Origin: Candidatus Omnitrophota bacterium
GTDB taxonomy: Bacteria; Omnitrophota; Gorgyraeia; Zapsychrales; Zapsychraceae
Assembly: GCA_020632495.1 (NCBI GenBank)
Contig: JACKFL010000005.1
Coordinates: 1,612,001 to 1,676,000 of the forward strand
DNA: 64,000 nt
Reading direction: 5' to 3'
Numbering within the stretch: position 1 is the stretch's first letter; every line of letters starts with the position of its first letter. This document shows positions 1 through 9,217 of the stretch, in pieces. Under the pieces are notes generated by a model that had not been told where the DNA came from, did not search any database, and saw only the letters and a program-made list of their open reading frames with translations. The position numbers and the translations under genes are program-made.

Positions 1-1764
1 CTGCTGGCGCAGACGGTATCGTTCTATGCCGCCAATACCGTGGTCTGGTACAGCCTCGGTCTGGGAGCCTTTCTCGGATCGATGGGGCTCGGCGCCCTGA
101 ATTACCGGCGCTGGTTCGGCGACGAGGACTGCCGCGCCGCCTTGGTGCGCGTGGAAATCCTGTTGAGTCTGATCGGCGGGTTGTCGCTGGCGGTCATCCA
201 CGTGACCCATATGGTGGTCCGTTATGTTTGGGTCAATAACAACTTTCTCGATGTGGCGTGGATCTTTTATCTGGTGGTCCTCGGCGCGGTTGTAAAGATC
301 GGTTTCTTGACCGGGTGCGAGTTGCCGCTATTGATCGGGATCGGTCAAGCCACCAACGATAAAGGGCCGGGGATTACCAACCGTATTCTGAGTATCGATT
401 ATTTCGGCTCCCTGTGCGGAGCCGTCCTGTTTCCGCTGGTTTTGTTGTCGCGGTTTGAATTACTCACCATTGCCTTTATCGTCGGCCTGATCAATATTTT
501 GGCCGCGCTTTACCTCCAGCTCGATCTGCCGCGCGGGTGGCTGCGGCGCGGCGCCGTGAGTGTCGTGCTGGTGCTCATGACTGTCGGTTTGTGGCAAGCC
601 CGGAGTCTGAATCAATATTTTCTCCAAAAGTATTACTACTATGCCCAAAGCGCCGAAAACTTCCGGGACCTCTTCCGGCCGATGAAGGAGTGGCCCACCG
701 TGACCCGGCTTAGTTCACCGTATCAAAAGATCGATTTGGTTTATTATCCGCCCGAGGAAGATGTCTTCGACGACCTGTGGGCGATTTACAGCGGCAAATT
801 CGACCAGGACCCGGGATTTCCTAAAGGGGTCGTGCTGTTTATGGACGGTTTTTTCCAGTTCCGGCTTGATACCGAGAATATCAACCACGAGTATTTTGCG
901 CATGTCCCGGTTATCTATAGTAACCGGGTCCCCCGGCGGGTGCTGATTCTCGGCGGGGGCGACGGTTTGTTGCTGCGAGAAATACTGAAATACCCCGACG
1001 TCAAAGAAGTCACTCTGGTCGATATTGACCGGCAGATTCTAAAAGTCGCGTCAGAGGACCCGGTGTTGCGCCACGCCAATCGCGGCGCGCTCGCCGATCC
1101 GCGGGTAAAAACGATCGCCGCCGATGCTTACCACTACATGCGCCACAACGACACACTGTATGATGCTATTTACATGGACTTTCCCCGCGTGAAGGATTAC
1201 GATCTCAGCAAGATCTACAGCCGCGAATTTTATCACTTCGTCCTGACGTCATTGGCGGAGGGCGGGTTCGGCGTATTCGACGCCTCGGAGATCGTGAGTT
1301 TGCATGACCAGCAATATTGGGAAGTATACTTCTCAACGCTGCGCGCCGCCGGGTTTGCGGAGATCACCCCGTATTTCTCCACCTTGGAGGATGACAACGC
1401 CGAGGCCCTGAAGCTCTTGATGCCGATGTTCAATGAAAACAGCCAGTTGAGGGTGAGGCAGGAAAACAGCGACAAGGTCGAGGTCGTGGCCGGCCGCAAG
1501 GCGATTGCCGACAAGTTCATTCAGGACTTTGTCAGCGACTACCGGCATAGCTTTGTGATGATTCGAAAAGAGGCGGGGGTTGTGAATACGGAATATAAGA
1601 CTTTCGGGGCGCGGCATCTGATATTAAATGCCAAACGTTTCGGTTTGGCGAGCCGCCGTCCTGTTCCCCTCAATGACCTTCCCGACGACGCGCTGATCAA
1701 CTCGGCGGAGCGGCCGACGTTGCCGCGCAATCCGCGGTTGTGGAATCTGCGTGTCCCGTACTAA
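1..1764 (+). CDS. Membrane-bound spermidine synthase-like protein (5' partial)
   Basis: The frame is open from the first base, so the true start lies upstream and at least 587 residues are visible. The first ~200 residues form several hydrophobic membrane segments. The C-terminal half is a Rossmann methyltransferase-like domain of the spermidine synthase (SpeE) family: a GGGDG loop at visible residues 318-322, followed by LVDID and a YDAIYMDFP stretch where SpeE proteins carry the acidic catalytic/substrate loop. Family members transfer aminopropyl from decarboxylated SAM to putrescine. Membrane-fused versions are common in bacteria but their substrates are mostly untested. The usual DxxDP is replaced by MDFPRVKD, so polyamine synthesis is not certain. 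It converges on the next gene with a 16-base gap and no visible terminator. Confidence 0.85.
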   Translation: MLAQTVSFYAANTVVWYSLGLGAFLGSMGLGALNYRRWFGDEDCRAALVRVEILLSLIGGLSLAVIHVTHMVVRYVWVNNNFLDVAWIFYLVVLGAVVKIGFLTGCELPLLIGIGQATNDKGPGITNRILSIDYFGSLCGAVLFPLVLLSRFELLTIAFIVGLINILAALYLQLDLPRGWLRRGAVSVVLVLMTVGLWQARSLNQYFLQKYYYYAQSAENFRDLFRPMKEWPTVTRLSSPYQKIDLVYYPPEEDVFDDLWAIYSGKFDQDPGFPKGVVLFMDGFFQFRLDTENINHEYFAHVPVIYSNRVPRRVLILGGGDGLLLREILKYPDVKEVTLVDIDRQILKVASEDPVLRHANRGALADPRVKTIAADAYHYMRHNDTLYDAIYMDFPRVKDYDLSKIYSREFYHFVLTSLAEGGFGVFDASEIVSLHDQQYWEVYFSTLRAAGFAEITPYFSTLEDDNAEALKLLMPMFNENSQLRVRQENSDKVEVVAGRKAIADKFIQDFVSDYRHSFVMIRKEAGVVNTEYKTFGARHLILNAKRFGLASRRPVPLNDLPDDALINSAERPTLPRNPRLWNLRVPY

Positions 1765-1780
1765 TCCGACATAACGACGC

Positions 1781-2314
1781 CTATTGATCGCGCGCCTGAA
1801 GTTTCTGAATGAAGCGCCGCATGCGGGGATTGTACATGAGGTCCCGGTACCGCGGATCGTTCTCGATAGAATCCATATCGAGCGTCATGATTTTCTGCAT
1901 AAACGCTTCGTCCTGGATGATCCTGACGATCTCGGGATCACTCATCAACACCTGGATGTCTTCGACCAGTTCCGGATCGCCCATTATGCTGCTTTGCAGC
2001 GTCTGCACCTGGTTTCCCAGGTTGGACTTGGTCAGATGCGGCGCCATCTGGCCGGGCATCAGCGGTTCCGCTGCCTGGGCTTCCTGCGGCGCAAAGCCGG
2101 GGTTCGAAATGCTGACAATATCGTCCTCGCGGACTTTCATGACACCGAGATTCTTGGTTTGGATGGTGTACTCGCCCCGGTTGAGCGAGAGTACGTTGCC
2201 TGTGAGGGAAGATCCGTCGCGCAGGTGGATCAGCTTGGTCTTGGTTTCAGCGTCGGCGTTGATGCCGGTGGCGGCTACAAACAGCAATGCGAGGAGCGGG
2301 ATCACATTTTTCAT
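1781..2314 (-). CDS. Exported protein with small beta-barrel and STI1-like C-terminus
   Basis: Of 177 residues. The ATG at 2314 is chosen because AAGGAG lies about 8 bases upstream and the protein then opens with a clean Sec signal peptide (MKNVIPLLALLFVAATG). An in-frame start 7 codons earlier is less likely. After the signal comes a short LIHLRDGSSLTGNV module resembling an Sm/SH3-like barrel. The C-terminal ~70 residues (DPELVEDIQVLMSDPEIV... NDPRY) look like an STI1/Hop-type helical repeat, which in eukaryotic co-chaperones binds hydrophobic peptides. The same barrel-like opening occurs in the unrelated exported protein at 35250-35834. It lies downstream of two tRNA genes on the same strand and may share their transcript. 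Function unknown; a periplasmic protein-binding role is inference. Confidence 0.75.
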   Translation of the reverse strand: MKNVIPLLALLFVAATGINADAETKTKLIHLRDGSSLTGNVLSLNRGEYTIQTKNLGVMKVREDDIVSISNPGFAPQEAQAAEPLMPGQMAPHLTKSNLGNQVQTLQSSIMGDPELVEDIQVLMSDPEIVRIIQDEAFMQKIMTLDMDSIENDPRYRDLMYNPRMRRFIQKLQARDQ

Positions 2315-2396
2315 GGGCGGTCTCCTTTTTCTCAAGTGTATCTTAAGATGTCCGGAGGGTCAATGGCCGTGCGGTATTAAAGGAAGGGGAGAGTAA

Positions 2397-2480
2397 TGCT
2401 GGAGGAGAGACTCGAACTCTCATGGGGTCGCCCCCGCTGGATTTTGAATCCAGTGCGTCTACCAATTTCACCACTCCAGC
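2397..2480 (-). tRNA. tRNA-Leu (CAA)
   Basis: An 84-base cloverleaf with a long variable arm as expected for leucine. The acceptor GCTGGAG (2474-2480) pairs with CTCCAGC and is followed by discriminator A (2397). The anticodon stem CTGGA/TCCAG encloses loop TTCAAAA, giving anticodon CAA. The T-arm GAGTTCGAGTCTC is intact. CCA is not encoded, so the CCA-adding enzyme at 48082 would be needed. Confidence 0.96.
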
Positions 2481-2585
2481 AAAAGGAGGCGGGTGCGGCC
2501 GAATGCGAAAAAGCTGTGGGAGCAATCGTCGAAGTCATCCAGGTCCTCGTGAGAGCTCGTCAGCGGCCGGTGCGCCAAAAAGATA

Positions 2586-2658
<73 letters not shown>

Positions 2659-2683
2659 GTCATTTCGCTGCAAAATATCACCC

Positions 2684-2712
2684 AATATATCACTCAGGTG
2701 CGGGCTTGTCAA
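2684..2712 (-). promoter_or_regulatory. Sigma-70-type promoter for the tRNA genes
   Basis: On the minus strand, TTGACA (2707-2712) and TATATT (2684-2689) are separated by 17 bases. The -10 element ends 26 bases before the 5' end of tRNA-Ala, the right geometry for a short tRNA leader. Confidence 0.75.
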
Positions 2713-2744
2713 TTTATTAAGCCGCACATATTCGCCGCGAAACC

Positions 2745-2774
2745 TTACTTTTATTAATACTAATTCGATATAAT
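2745..2774 (+). promoter_or_regulatory. Possible promoter for the giant exported protein
   Basis: TTACTT (2745-2750), an 18-base AT-rich spacer and a perfect TATAAT (2769-2774). It lies 180 bases before the ATG at 2954; no other feature is visible in the leader between them. Confidence 0.5.
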
Positions 2775-2953
2775 AAAGAGCGATGCGGCGGCAGGGATGT
2801 TCGGTCGACAACAGTCCACATTCAAAAGCCTTTGTTGCCGATTCATAAACGCATTTGTATCAAGTGTTTACAGATTGTTGCGCGTCCGTAAGCGGCGCTG
2901 GTGACCCAAACCGTTGTGTGCTAAACTATATGGCCCCAATCTAAGACGACCTG

Positions 2954-5900
2954 ATGACAACTATGCACAGAAACAATACGAATATGACCGTCTGGAACCG
3001 TTTACTCCGGGCATTTATGGCCTGCGCCCTGGCCGTCAATACCGGATTGGTCCCGGGGTCTTCCTTTGCGGCGCAGCCCGCGACTATTCTTGATTTACCC
3101 GAGCCGGGCACGATGCTGTATGTCACCCCCGACTTTCATCCCGCCATCATGCGCGGGGTGACCATCGACGCCGATAATCCTCTTCAGTTTGACTTTTTAA
3201 TCGATACCGGTGACCAAGATCTGGACGGAGACGACTTGCAGCGCGAGTCAACCCGGCTCATCAAGTATTTCCTGGCTGCGTTGACGGTCTCGGAGGACAA
3301 GATGTGGGTCAACCTGTCGCCGTTCGAGCGGGACCGGATCATTCCGGACGAATTCGGCCGGACGGAAATGGGACGCGATCTGTTGGCGCAGGACTATCTG
3401 CTTAAGCAGCTGACGGCTTCCATGATCTATCCGGAAGATGAGTTGGGAAAGAAGTTCTGGGAGCGTGTTTATCAACGGGCGCAGACCGAGTTCGGGACCA
3501 CCGACGTCCCGGTCAACACCTACAACAAGATCTGGATCATTCCGGAGACAGCCGACGTAGTCGTGCAGGGACAGACGGTGTATGTCGTCAACAGCCGGCT
3601 GAAAGTTATGTTGGAAGAGGATTACCTCGCCCTGGAACATCATTCCGCGGAAAAACCCGGTGACACCAATGTCCTGTCCGAGGTGTCCTCCCAAATCGTC
3701 CGGGAGATCCTCATTCCTGAGATCGAACGCGAGGTCAACAACGGCCGGACATTCGCCAACTTGCGGCAGATTTACCATTCCATGATCCTGGCCACATGGT
3801 ACAAGAAGAACCTGCGCGAGAGCTTCCTGAGCCGTGTCTATGTCGACAAGAACCGTGTCGACGGTGTGGACGTCGCGGACCGCGAGATCAACCGGAAGAT
3901 TTACGAACAGTACGTGACGGCCTTTAAAGAAGGGGTGTATAGCTATATCAAAGAGGAATACGATCCACAACTCGATGAGATTATCCCCAAGAAGTATTTC
4001 TCGGGAGGCGTGGACCATTCCAAACTCCCGCGGCAAGTCAGGGAAATTGAACCCGGAAACGTAGCGGCTCAGATTGTACCCCAAGGAAGAATCTTGTCCG
4101 TCAACACCGGTCTGCGCGGGCGAGGAAACGCCGGCGCGGAGGATATCGCCTTTGACAGAGTCGGCCGGCTGAGCGACCGTGCGGTTCTGCCATTCTACGA
4201 TACCTACCATTTCGGCAACTATGAAGTGGTGATGGACGGTATCCGTTATCGCCAGTATCGTAAGGCGACCGTGGCGGTGGATGGTTCGGATGAACGTGTG
4301 GAAATTGAGGTGGATGACGACCGCGGCTATGTCTTCGGGATCGGATTTCCCGAACGCGAATTAAATGCCCCGGGCGGCGAGGAGGGGCTGCGGGCATCCG
4401 CGCAGGCGTTGCGTCGATCGCTGGAGGCTCTGGGCGAGGCGGGTCGCAGTTCCGAGAAGCTGGCCGTCTTGAAACCTTTGCTGGATACACTGGCCGGTTA
4501 TCGGATCAGGACCGACAAATACGGCTACAAAGAGCGCCGCGTGTTTGAGGCGCTCGCCGGGCGGCTGGAAAGCATCCCCCGCGACGGTAACCGCCGTCGC
4601 GAGTTGTTGACTGAGATCCTGGGACAGCTACGCGAACTCGACGAGGAAGTGTATACGGCCCTGGTCCGGCATGCGCTCGACTCGCTGAAAAGCTTTCTGG
4701 ATTCCAACGGGGATGACGTCAGCGGCTGGGGGCAGACGGATATCCGGTTGGCCGTCAATACGGTAGCGCCTTTTTCTTTGGAGCTGGGGCGTGACGGTGA
4801 GACGGCCGTCCTGACCGTCGACCTGTTGGGGATCTTCCGCGGCACATACGATAACTCGCTGAATATGGCGTGGGAGATGATGCGCGCCGGAAATTTACTG
4901 GACGGAATTCTCGCGGACCGCTTGCGGGAAGCGAGTCCGTTTGTCCGTAACAATCCGCAGCTGGTCAAACAGGTCATCCAAATCCTGCAAATCATGCGGG
5001 ACAAGGTCGACGTTCATAACGGCCCGCGAACTCAGAAATATCTCGGAGAGGAGCATTCGCCGGAATGGAAGGAAATCGCGCGACGTTCGCGCGGCGACTA
5101 CTATCGCGAACTCCGCCAGGACCGGGGGATTCAGACGCTGGCCGGCCTGATCCGTCAATTGGAACGGTTGGCGGATATTGAGGAGCCCGGTAAGCGCAGC
5201 CTGCGTTTTGAAGCCAATCTTCCGCAACGGGTGACCGCCATTCTGGAATTTATCTACGGTCGGCCGCAATTGCGGGAACAAGCAGAGTTTACCGGAACGT
5301 ACACGCCGGAAACGGTCGACGAGATCGTTGCCCTCTTCGACGATATATCACGCGAACTTGGTGACACGCTGCGGGCAGCCGAGACCGAAGAGATCGATTG
5401 GTCGCGATACATCGTTCAGGTGCCTGAATCGGATAGGCGCACGACCAGCGGAACGAGCAACCGTACCGATCGCGAAGAAGAGGAAGCGCGGGCGGCCCGG
5501 GAACGGGAGCGGACCAAAGAGCAGATAATGGTCCACGCGCGCGAGCTGCTGGGCGAAAGGGAGTCAACTCAGCGGACGTATAAGGTGGGAGATTCGTCCT
5601 CGGCCTATTCCCAGGGAGAAGACGCGGCCAGCGGGGACCGCGACATTTCCTTCGGTTCCGACCGGGAGAGTACCCGGCGGGAAGATCGCCGCGAACCCGA
5701 ACAAGTTATTTTCGTGCCGCTCGAGGTCACATCCCGCCAGTATCTGGACAGAATGCGGCCAGCGGTCGAGGCCATGGCCGAGACCAAGGACCCGTCGCTG
5801 CGGACTATGATCTTTTTCTCGGAAGTGCTGCCGCAACTGCTGATGGCCTCGGCCCATGAGGTCGCGACGACTGACATGCTGCGGCTGACCCGTCGCGGCG

Positions 5901-8107
5901 CGGGCCTGCTCGATTCCAGTGTCGAGAAAATCTTTTCCCGATTGTTGCAACGGAGCTTCAGTCCGTCGCTCATCGGTAAGGGATTGCGCGGTTACAGCGC
6001 CAATGTGCGCCGCAACCGGGCGTTGATCGAAGATTTGGCCCGTGATTTACGCAACAACGCGTTTCTTAAGGAGCAGCTGGTGTACGTCCAATTGGAAGTG
6101 TTGGAGCGGACCCAGAATTTCTCCGACGGCTCGCAGCAAAGTGTTTCCATCCTGTCGAGCCAGGCCTTCCGGATCGACGCGATTGAGATCGATACGGACG
6201 GGCCGCGCAACCGACGCGGGGCTTTGCCGGAAATCTATTACCTGGGACAGCGGATCGACCGTGTCGACGAAGACATTGCGGCCTTGGGCTTCACCTGGAA
6301 CGGCGATACCTTCGGTGTGGTGTTAAAGGATATTATCGACGGAGAAACGTACAGCGACGTCCTGCCGCATCTGTTTGAGAGGCCGTTTCGCACATACGGC
6401 GGGCGTGGGATTCACCGGCTCAGTGAGCTGATTCGCCGGGGAGTGCAGCGGGATTATCCGCGCTTTCCGGGGGCGGATCAGATTGAGGCTATCCTTCGCA
6501 GCCGTCACGCCTCCACCGGGATCCATGAACGTCAGCACACGCGCGACGAGCTTAACGGAGTGCAGAACCGCTATTACGGCGCCGGCCGCCGCATTGCCCA
6601 GGAAACCACGGCGTATCTGTCCAGTATCGCCTTCGGAGACGCGCCTTATACCGATTTGGTCAAGGTCATTGAACTGCACATATCCTTGAACAGCGGATTG
6701 GCCGCATTGTTTGCCGGACAAAATGCCGTGATCTACGGACAAGCCACCGGTAACATCCTCAATCTCTTCGCGCAACGGCTGGGAGTTGATGAATTTGATC
6801 TCAATAACAGGTTGCTGGACAGCAATGCCGACTTGATGGATGCGGCGTTGGCGTTGTCGGCTGCGGAATTGAAGGCTATGGCCGCCGACATTCTGAATGA
6901 TGTGATTGCGCTGCAGAAACGGGGAAAACCTTACGCCCCGGCCTTTGCCGCGAACACCGGCGCATCAGAAGCGGCCGCGGTTGAACTTGCCGCGTCTGAA
7001 GCCGGGGTGACGCGTGCCGGATTCTCCGATGTGACGGAGGCGACGCTCATCATCACGTTGGTGGCGGCGTTATTGATAACCCCATACATCTACTCGCGCC
7101 ATAATCCCGGCGGTGACTTGGATGTGACCGATAGCGACAGCGAGCCCCTCGCGACCGAACAGGCTCCTGTGCCTCCGCTCAGTGCGTTGCCGCGCTATCT
7201 GGATGAGCCGTCAATACTCATTCCGCCGGATGTCTTCCGAGACTTGGTCCCGCTGATCGAGCCGCTGATAGATTATTCGCCGCGGCCGGATTTGCACATC
7301 ACCGGCGTCAGCGATGTGGATGGCTTTATCACACGCCGGGGAGCCGCCATGGGTACGCTCAGCGGTATCGCCAAGCTTTACTTCGACAATTACTTTGCCT
7401 ATCCGGAAATTCACAGTGCGAATGCGAATGAACTCGATCTGGATCCGCTTCCCGATCCCGCCGATTACAATGCCGTGCGCGGCTTTTACTATCTTCCGCA
7501 AAACGTGTCGCTGATCGTGCCCGGCGGGTTGGAGGTGGCTTACAGTGTGCAGCCGGGCGACCGTCTGGAACTCATCGCGCAGCGTTTTTATGGTATCCAG
7601 GCCGACGGGTCACCCACGCCGTTGGCGGAATGGGACGGCATTTCCAACCGGCCCATATACCAAAGGATCATGGACCGTAATGGTATTCGCCGGCCGGAAG
7701 ACCTTCAGGCCAACACGACCATCATTATCCCTACCAATCAGCTGGAATACGGGCGCAATATTCTCGGAGTCCGGCCGGATGCACAAGGGGCGGCCGACCA
7801 GCAGGGCGGGCAGTCCACGGACCGCGCGGTGCTAAGCCGTCCCGTCGGTGGTATCGATCTCAACGCGGGGAATATGGAATTGCACAGCAGTGGGGATGCG
7901 ATTCAGATGAACGTGCCCGCTGAGTTGCAGGAATTGCAGACGGTCCCGGTAAATGGTTTCGTGCCGGTTATCATCAATATCAGTCCGGTTCTTAATCTGC
8001 CGTTGATACTCGGCGGCGGGATTAATGGCGACTCACTGGCCGGCGGAACGGAGCAGGAGGCCGTTCCTCTGGAATCCGCGGACCAGATCAGTTGGCTGGC
8101 GGAGTAA
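2954..8107 (+). CDS. Giant exported protein with HExxH site and LysM-like domain
   Basis: Of 1717 residues. The start is uncertain because there is no strong ribosome site: ATG at 2954, or ATG at 2984 (MTVWNRLLRAF) directly ahead of a signal peptide ending near SSFAA. The N-terminal ~350 residues form a conserved-looking domain (LTVSEDKMWVNLSPFERDRI) of a kind I associate with Omnitrophota secreted proteins. A highly charged low-complexity segment spans about 830-915. HERQH at 1191-1195 matches the zinc-protease HExxH signature, with a candidate third ligand E1217 in AQETTAYLS. A hydrophobic helix occupies 1363-1380, and residues ~1526-1593 (YSVQPGDRLELIAQRFYG... IIIP) resemble a LysM peptidoglycan-binding module with an insert. 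Its 3' end overlaps the convergent next gene by 20 bases. A periplasmic or surface metallopeptidase is inference; substrate unknown. Confidence 0.7.
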   Translation: MTTMHRNNTNMTVWNRLLRAFMACALAVNTGLVPGSSFAAQPATILDLPEPGTMLYVTPDFHPAIMRGVTIDADNPLQFDFLIDTGDQDLDGDDLQRESTRLIKYFLAALTVSEDKMWVNLSPFERDRIIPDEFGRTEMGRDLLAQDYLLKQLTASMIYPEDELGKKFWERVYQRAQTEFGTTDVPVNTYNKIWIIPETADVVVQGQTVYVVNSRLKVMLEEDYLALEHHSAEKPGDTNVLSEVSSQIVREILIPEIEREVNNGRTFANLRQIYHSMILATWYKKNLRESFLSRVYVDKNRVDGVDVADREINRKIYEQYVTAFKEGVYSYIKEEYDPQLDEIIPKKYFSGGVDHSKLPRQVREIEPGNVAAQIVPQGRILSVNTGLRGRGNAGAEDIAFDRVGRLSDRAVLPFYDTYHFGNYEVVMDGIRYRQYRKATVAVDGSDERVEIEVDDDRGYVFGIGFPERELNAPGGEEGLRASAQALRRSLEALGEAGRSSEKLAVLKPLLDTLAGYRIRTDKYGYKERRVFEALAGRLESIPRDGNRRRELLTEILGQLRELDEEVYTALVRHALDSLKSFLDSNGDDVSGWGQTDIRLAVNTVAPFSLELGRDGETAVLTVDLLGIFRGTYDNSLNMAWEMMRAGNLLDGILADRLREASPFVRNNPQLVKQVIQILQIMRDKVDVHNGPRTQKYLGEEHSPEWKEIARRSRGDYYRELRQDRGIQTLAGLIRQLERLADIEEPGKRSLRFEANLPQRVTAILEFIYGRPQLREQAEFTGTYTPETVDEIVALFDDISRELGDTLRAAETEEIDWSRYIVQVPESDRRTTSGTSNRTDREEEEARAARERERTKEQIMVHARELLGERESTQRTYKVGDSSSAYSQGEDAASGDRDISFGSDRESTRREDRREPEQVIFVPLEVTSRQYLDRMRPAVEAMAETKDPSLRTMIFFSEVLPQLLMASAHEVATTDMLRLTRRGAGLLDSSVEKIFSRLLQRSFSPSLIGKGLRGYSANVRRNRALIEDLARDLRNNAFLKEQLVYVQLEVLERTQNFSDGSQQSVSILSSQAFRIDAIEIDTDGPRNRRGALPEIYYLGQRIDRVDEDIAALGFTWNGDTFGVVLKDIIDGETYSDVLPHLFERPFRTYGGRGIHRLSELIRRGVQRDYPRFPGADQIEAILRSRHASTGIHERQHTRDELNGVQNRYYGAGRRIAQETTAYLSSIAFGDAPYTDLVKVIELHISLNSGLAALFAGQNAVIYGQATGNILNLFAQRLGVDEFDLNNRLLDSNADLMDAALALSAAELKAMAADILNDVIALQKRGKPYAPAFAANTGASEAAAVELAASEAGVTRAGFSDVTEATLIITLVAALLITPYIYSRHNPGGDLDVTDSDSEPLATEQAPVPPLSALPRYLDEPSILIPPDVFRDLVPLIEPLIDYSPRPDLHITGVSDVDGFITRRGAAMGTLSGIAKLYFDNYFAYPEIHSANANELDLDPLPDPADYNAVRGFYYLPQNVSLIVPGGLEVAYSVQPGDRLELIAQRFYGIQADGSPTPLAEWDGISNRPIYQRIMDRNGIRRPEDLQANTTIIIPTNQLEYGRNILGVRPDAQGAADQQGGQSTDRAVLSRPVGGIDLNAGNMELHSSGDAIQMNVPAELQELQTVPVNGFVPVIINISPVLNLPLILGGGINGDSLAGGTEQEAVPLESADQISWLAE

Positions 8108-9032
8108 CCGCCCGCGGACCGCTGACCCCGATCTCAAGATACACCGGAAAGTGATCCGATCCGATGTCCTTCCCGATACGCCTTTCATTAACAACGATAT
8201 TATCACTGACCAGGGCATGATCAATGGTGGTCAGCAGCAAGGCCGTCATCGTCGGCCAGGAAAACTGCAGGCCGAACCCCTCGCGTGAGTCGCGCAGGCC
8301 CATATCCGCGGCCAGTTTCTGGAAGAAATACGACCAGGACGACGAGTTCAAGTCGCCGATGAGCACAAGGTTATCGTGATATTCCCCGCGGGCGGCCGCC
8401 ATGTTGGCGAAGTGCCGGTTGCGGTAGCGGAAGGCGCTCGGACGGACCGGCGGGATGGGATGTGTCACCAGGACCGTGAGCGGCCGGCCGTTGACGGTCA
8501 AGTCTCCGGAAATGCTGGGAACATCGCTGAAGCGCTCGATCTTGAGATTCTCGACCGGCAGACGGCTGTATAATCCGATGCCGAAATTGTCTTCTCTGAA
8601 TTCATGAATGGTGTACGGGTAATCCTTTAACACGGGCGAAAGCTCATGGTGCCAAAGTTCATCGAACTCCTCCAGCGCGATGACGTCCGGATCGGACTCC
8701 CGGATGTAGGAACGCAGTTTCTCAAACTGACGGTTCTCGGCCTTGATATTGACCAGCAGTATGGAAAGCGTTGATGCGGGGCCGGCATGGGCGGAGCGGG
8801 TGAGCGGCATATATAAAGGAAGGATCCGGCTTAATGGGATCGCCGCGCAGATGACAGCCACGGCCATGGTCTTCCAGCGCCGTTGCCAGGCACAGAATCC
8901 GGCACAGGCCAGCAATCCGATCAGATACTGCGGCTGAAAATGCGTGGTCAGATCGAACCAGAAGCCGAAACGGCTGAGGTAGCCGGCCAACGCGAGGGCG
9001 GCAAACAATGTGAGATATAGCTTGGAACGCAT
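8088..9032 (-). CDS. Endonuclease/exonuclease/phosphatase family membrane protein
   Basis: Of 314 residues. The first ~75 residues hold two or three membrane helices; the rest is an EEP-fold domain of the DNase I / Mg-dependent phosphodiesterase superfamily. Visible motifs in order: N95 (LLVNIK), E121/E122 (IALEEFDELW), H191, D227-x-N229 (GDLNSSSW), D271-H272 (TIDHAL) and D293-H294 (GSDHFPVY), so the metal and catalytic set looks complete. Family members cleave nucleic acid or phospholipid phosphodiesters; with this membrane anchor the domain probably faces the periplasm, but the substrate cannot be told. GGAGAA lies 9 bases before the ATG. It overlaps the end of the preceding plus-strand gene tail to tail. 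Confidence 0.85.
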   Translation of the reverse strand: MRSKLYLTLFAALALAGYLSRFGFWFDLTTHFQPQYLIGLLACAGFCAWQRRWKTMAVAVICAAIPLSRILPLYMPLTRSAHAGPASTLSILLVNIKAENRQFEKLRSYIRESDPDVIALEEFDELWHHELSPVLKDYPYTIHEFREDNFGIGLYSRLPVENLKIERFSDVPSISGDLTVNGRPLTVLVTHPIPPVRPSAFRYRNRHFANMAAARGEYHDNLVLIGDLNSSSWSYFFQKLAADMGLRDSREGFGLQFSWPTMTALLLTTIDHALVSDNIVVNERRIGKDIGSDHFPVYLEIGVSGPRAVTPPAN

Positions 9033-9167
9033 GCGGAATGATTCTCCAGAATAGCTTCAAATATATCACAAATGGCGGGTTGTGGGAAGAGTATCCCGGT
9101 CCCGCGGGCGGATTGGGCCAGGCGGGCCGGATTTTGCCGGTTTGGTCAACCTGACCTGGAATCGGGG

Positions 9168-9196
9168 TTGACAATGATTCGCAACTTCACTAATAT
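9168..9196 (+). promoter_or_regulatory. Strong sigma-70 promoter before the cysteine desulfurase
   Basis: Perfect TTGACA (9168-9173), 17-base spacer, TAATAT (9191-9196). It lies 21 bases upstream of the ATG at 9218, giving a very short leader with AGGGAG as ribosome site. It could drive the whole desulfurase-biotin-mnmA run. Confidence 0.8.
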
Positions 9197-9217
9197 TAAG
9201 CGATAACAGGGAGAGCT

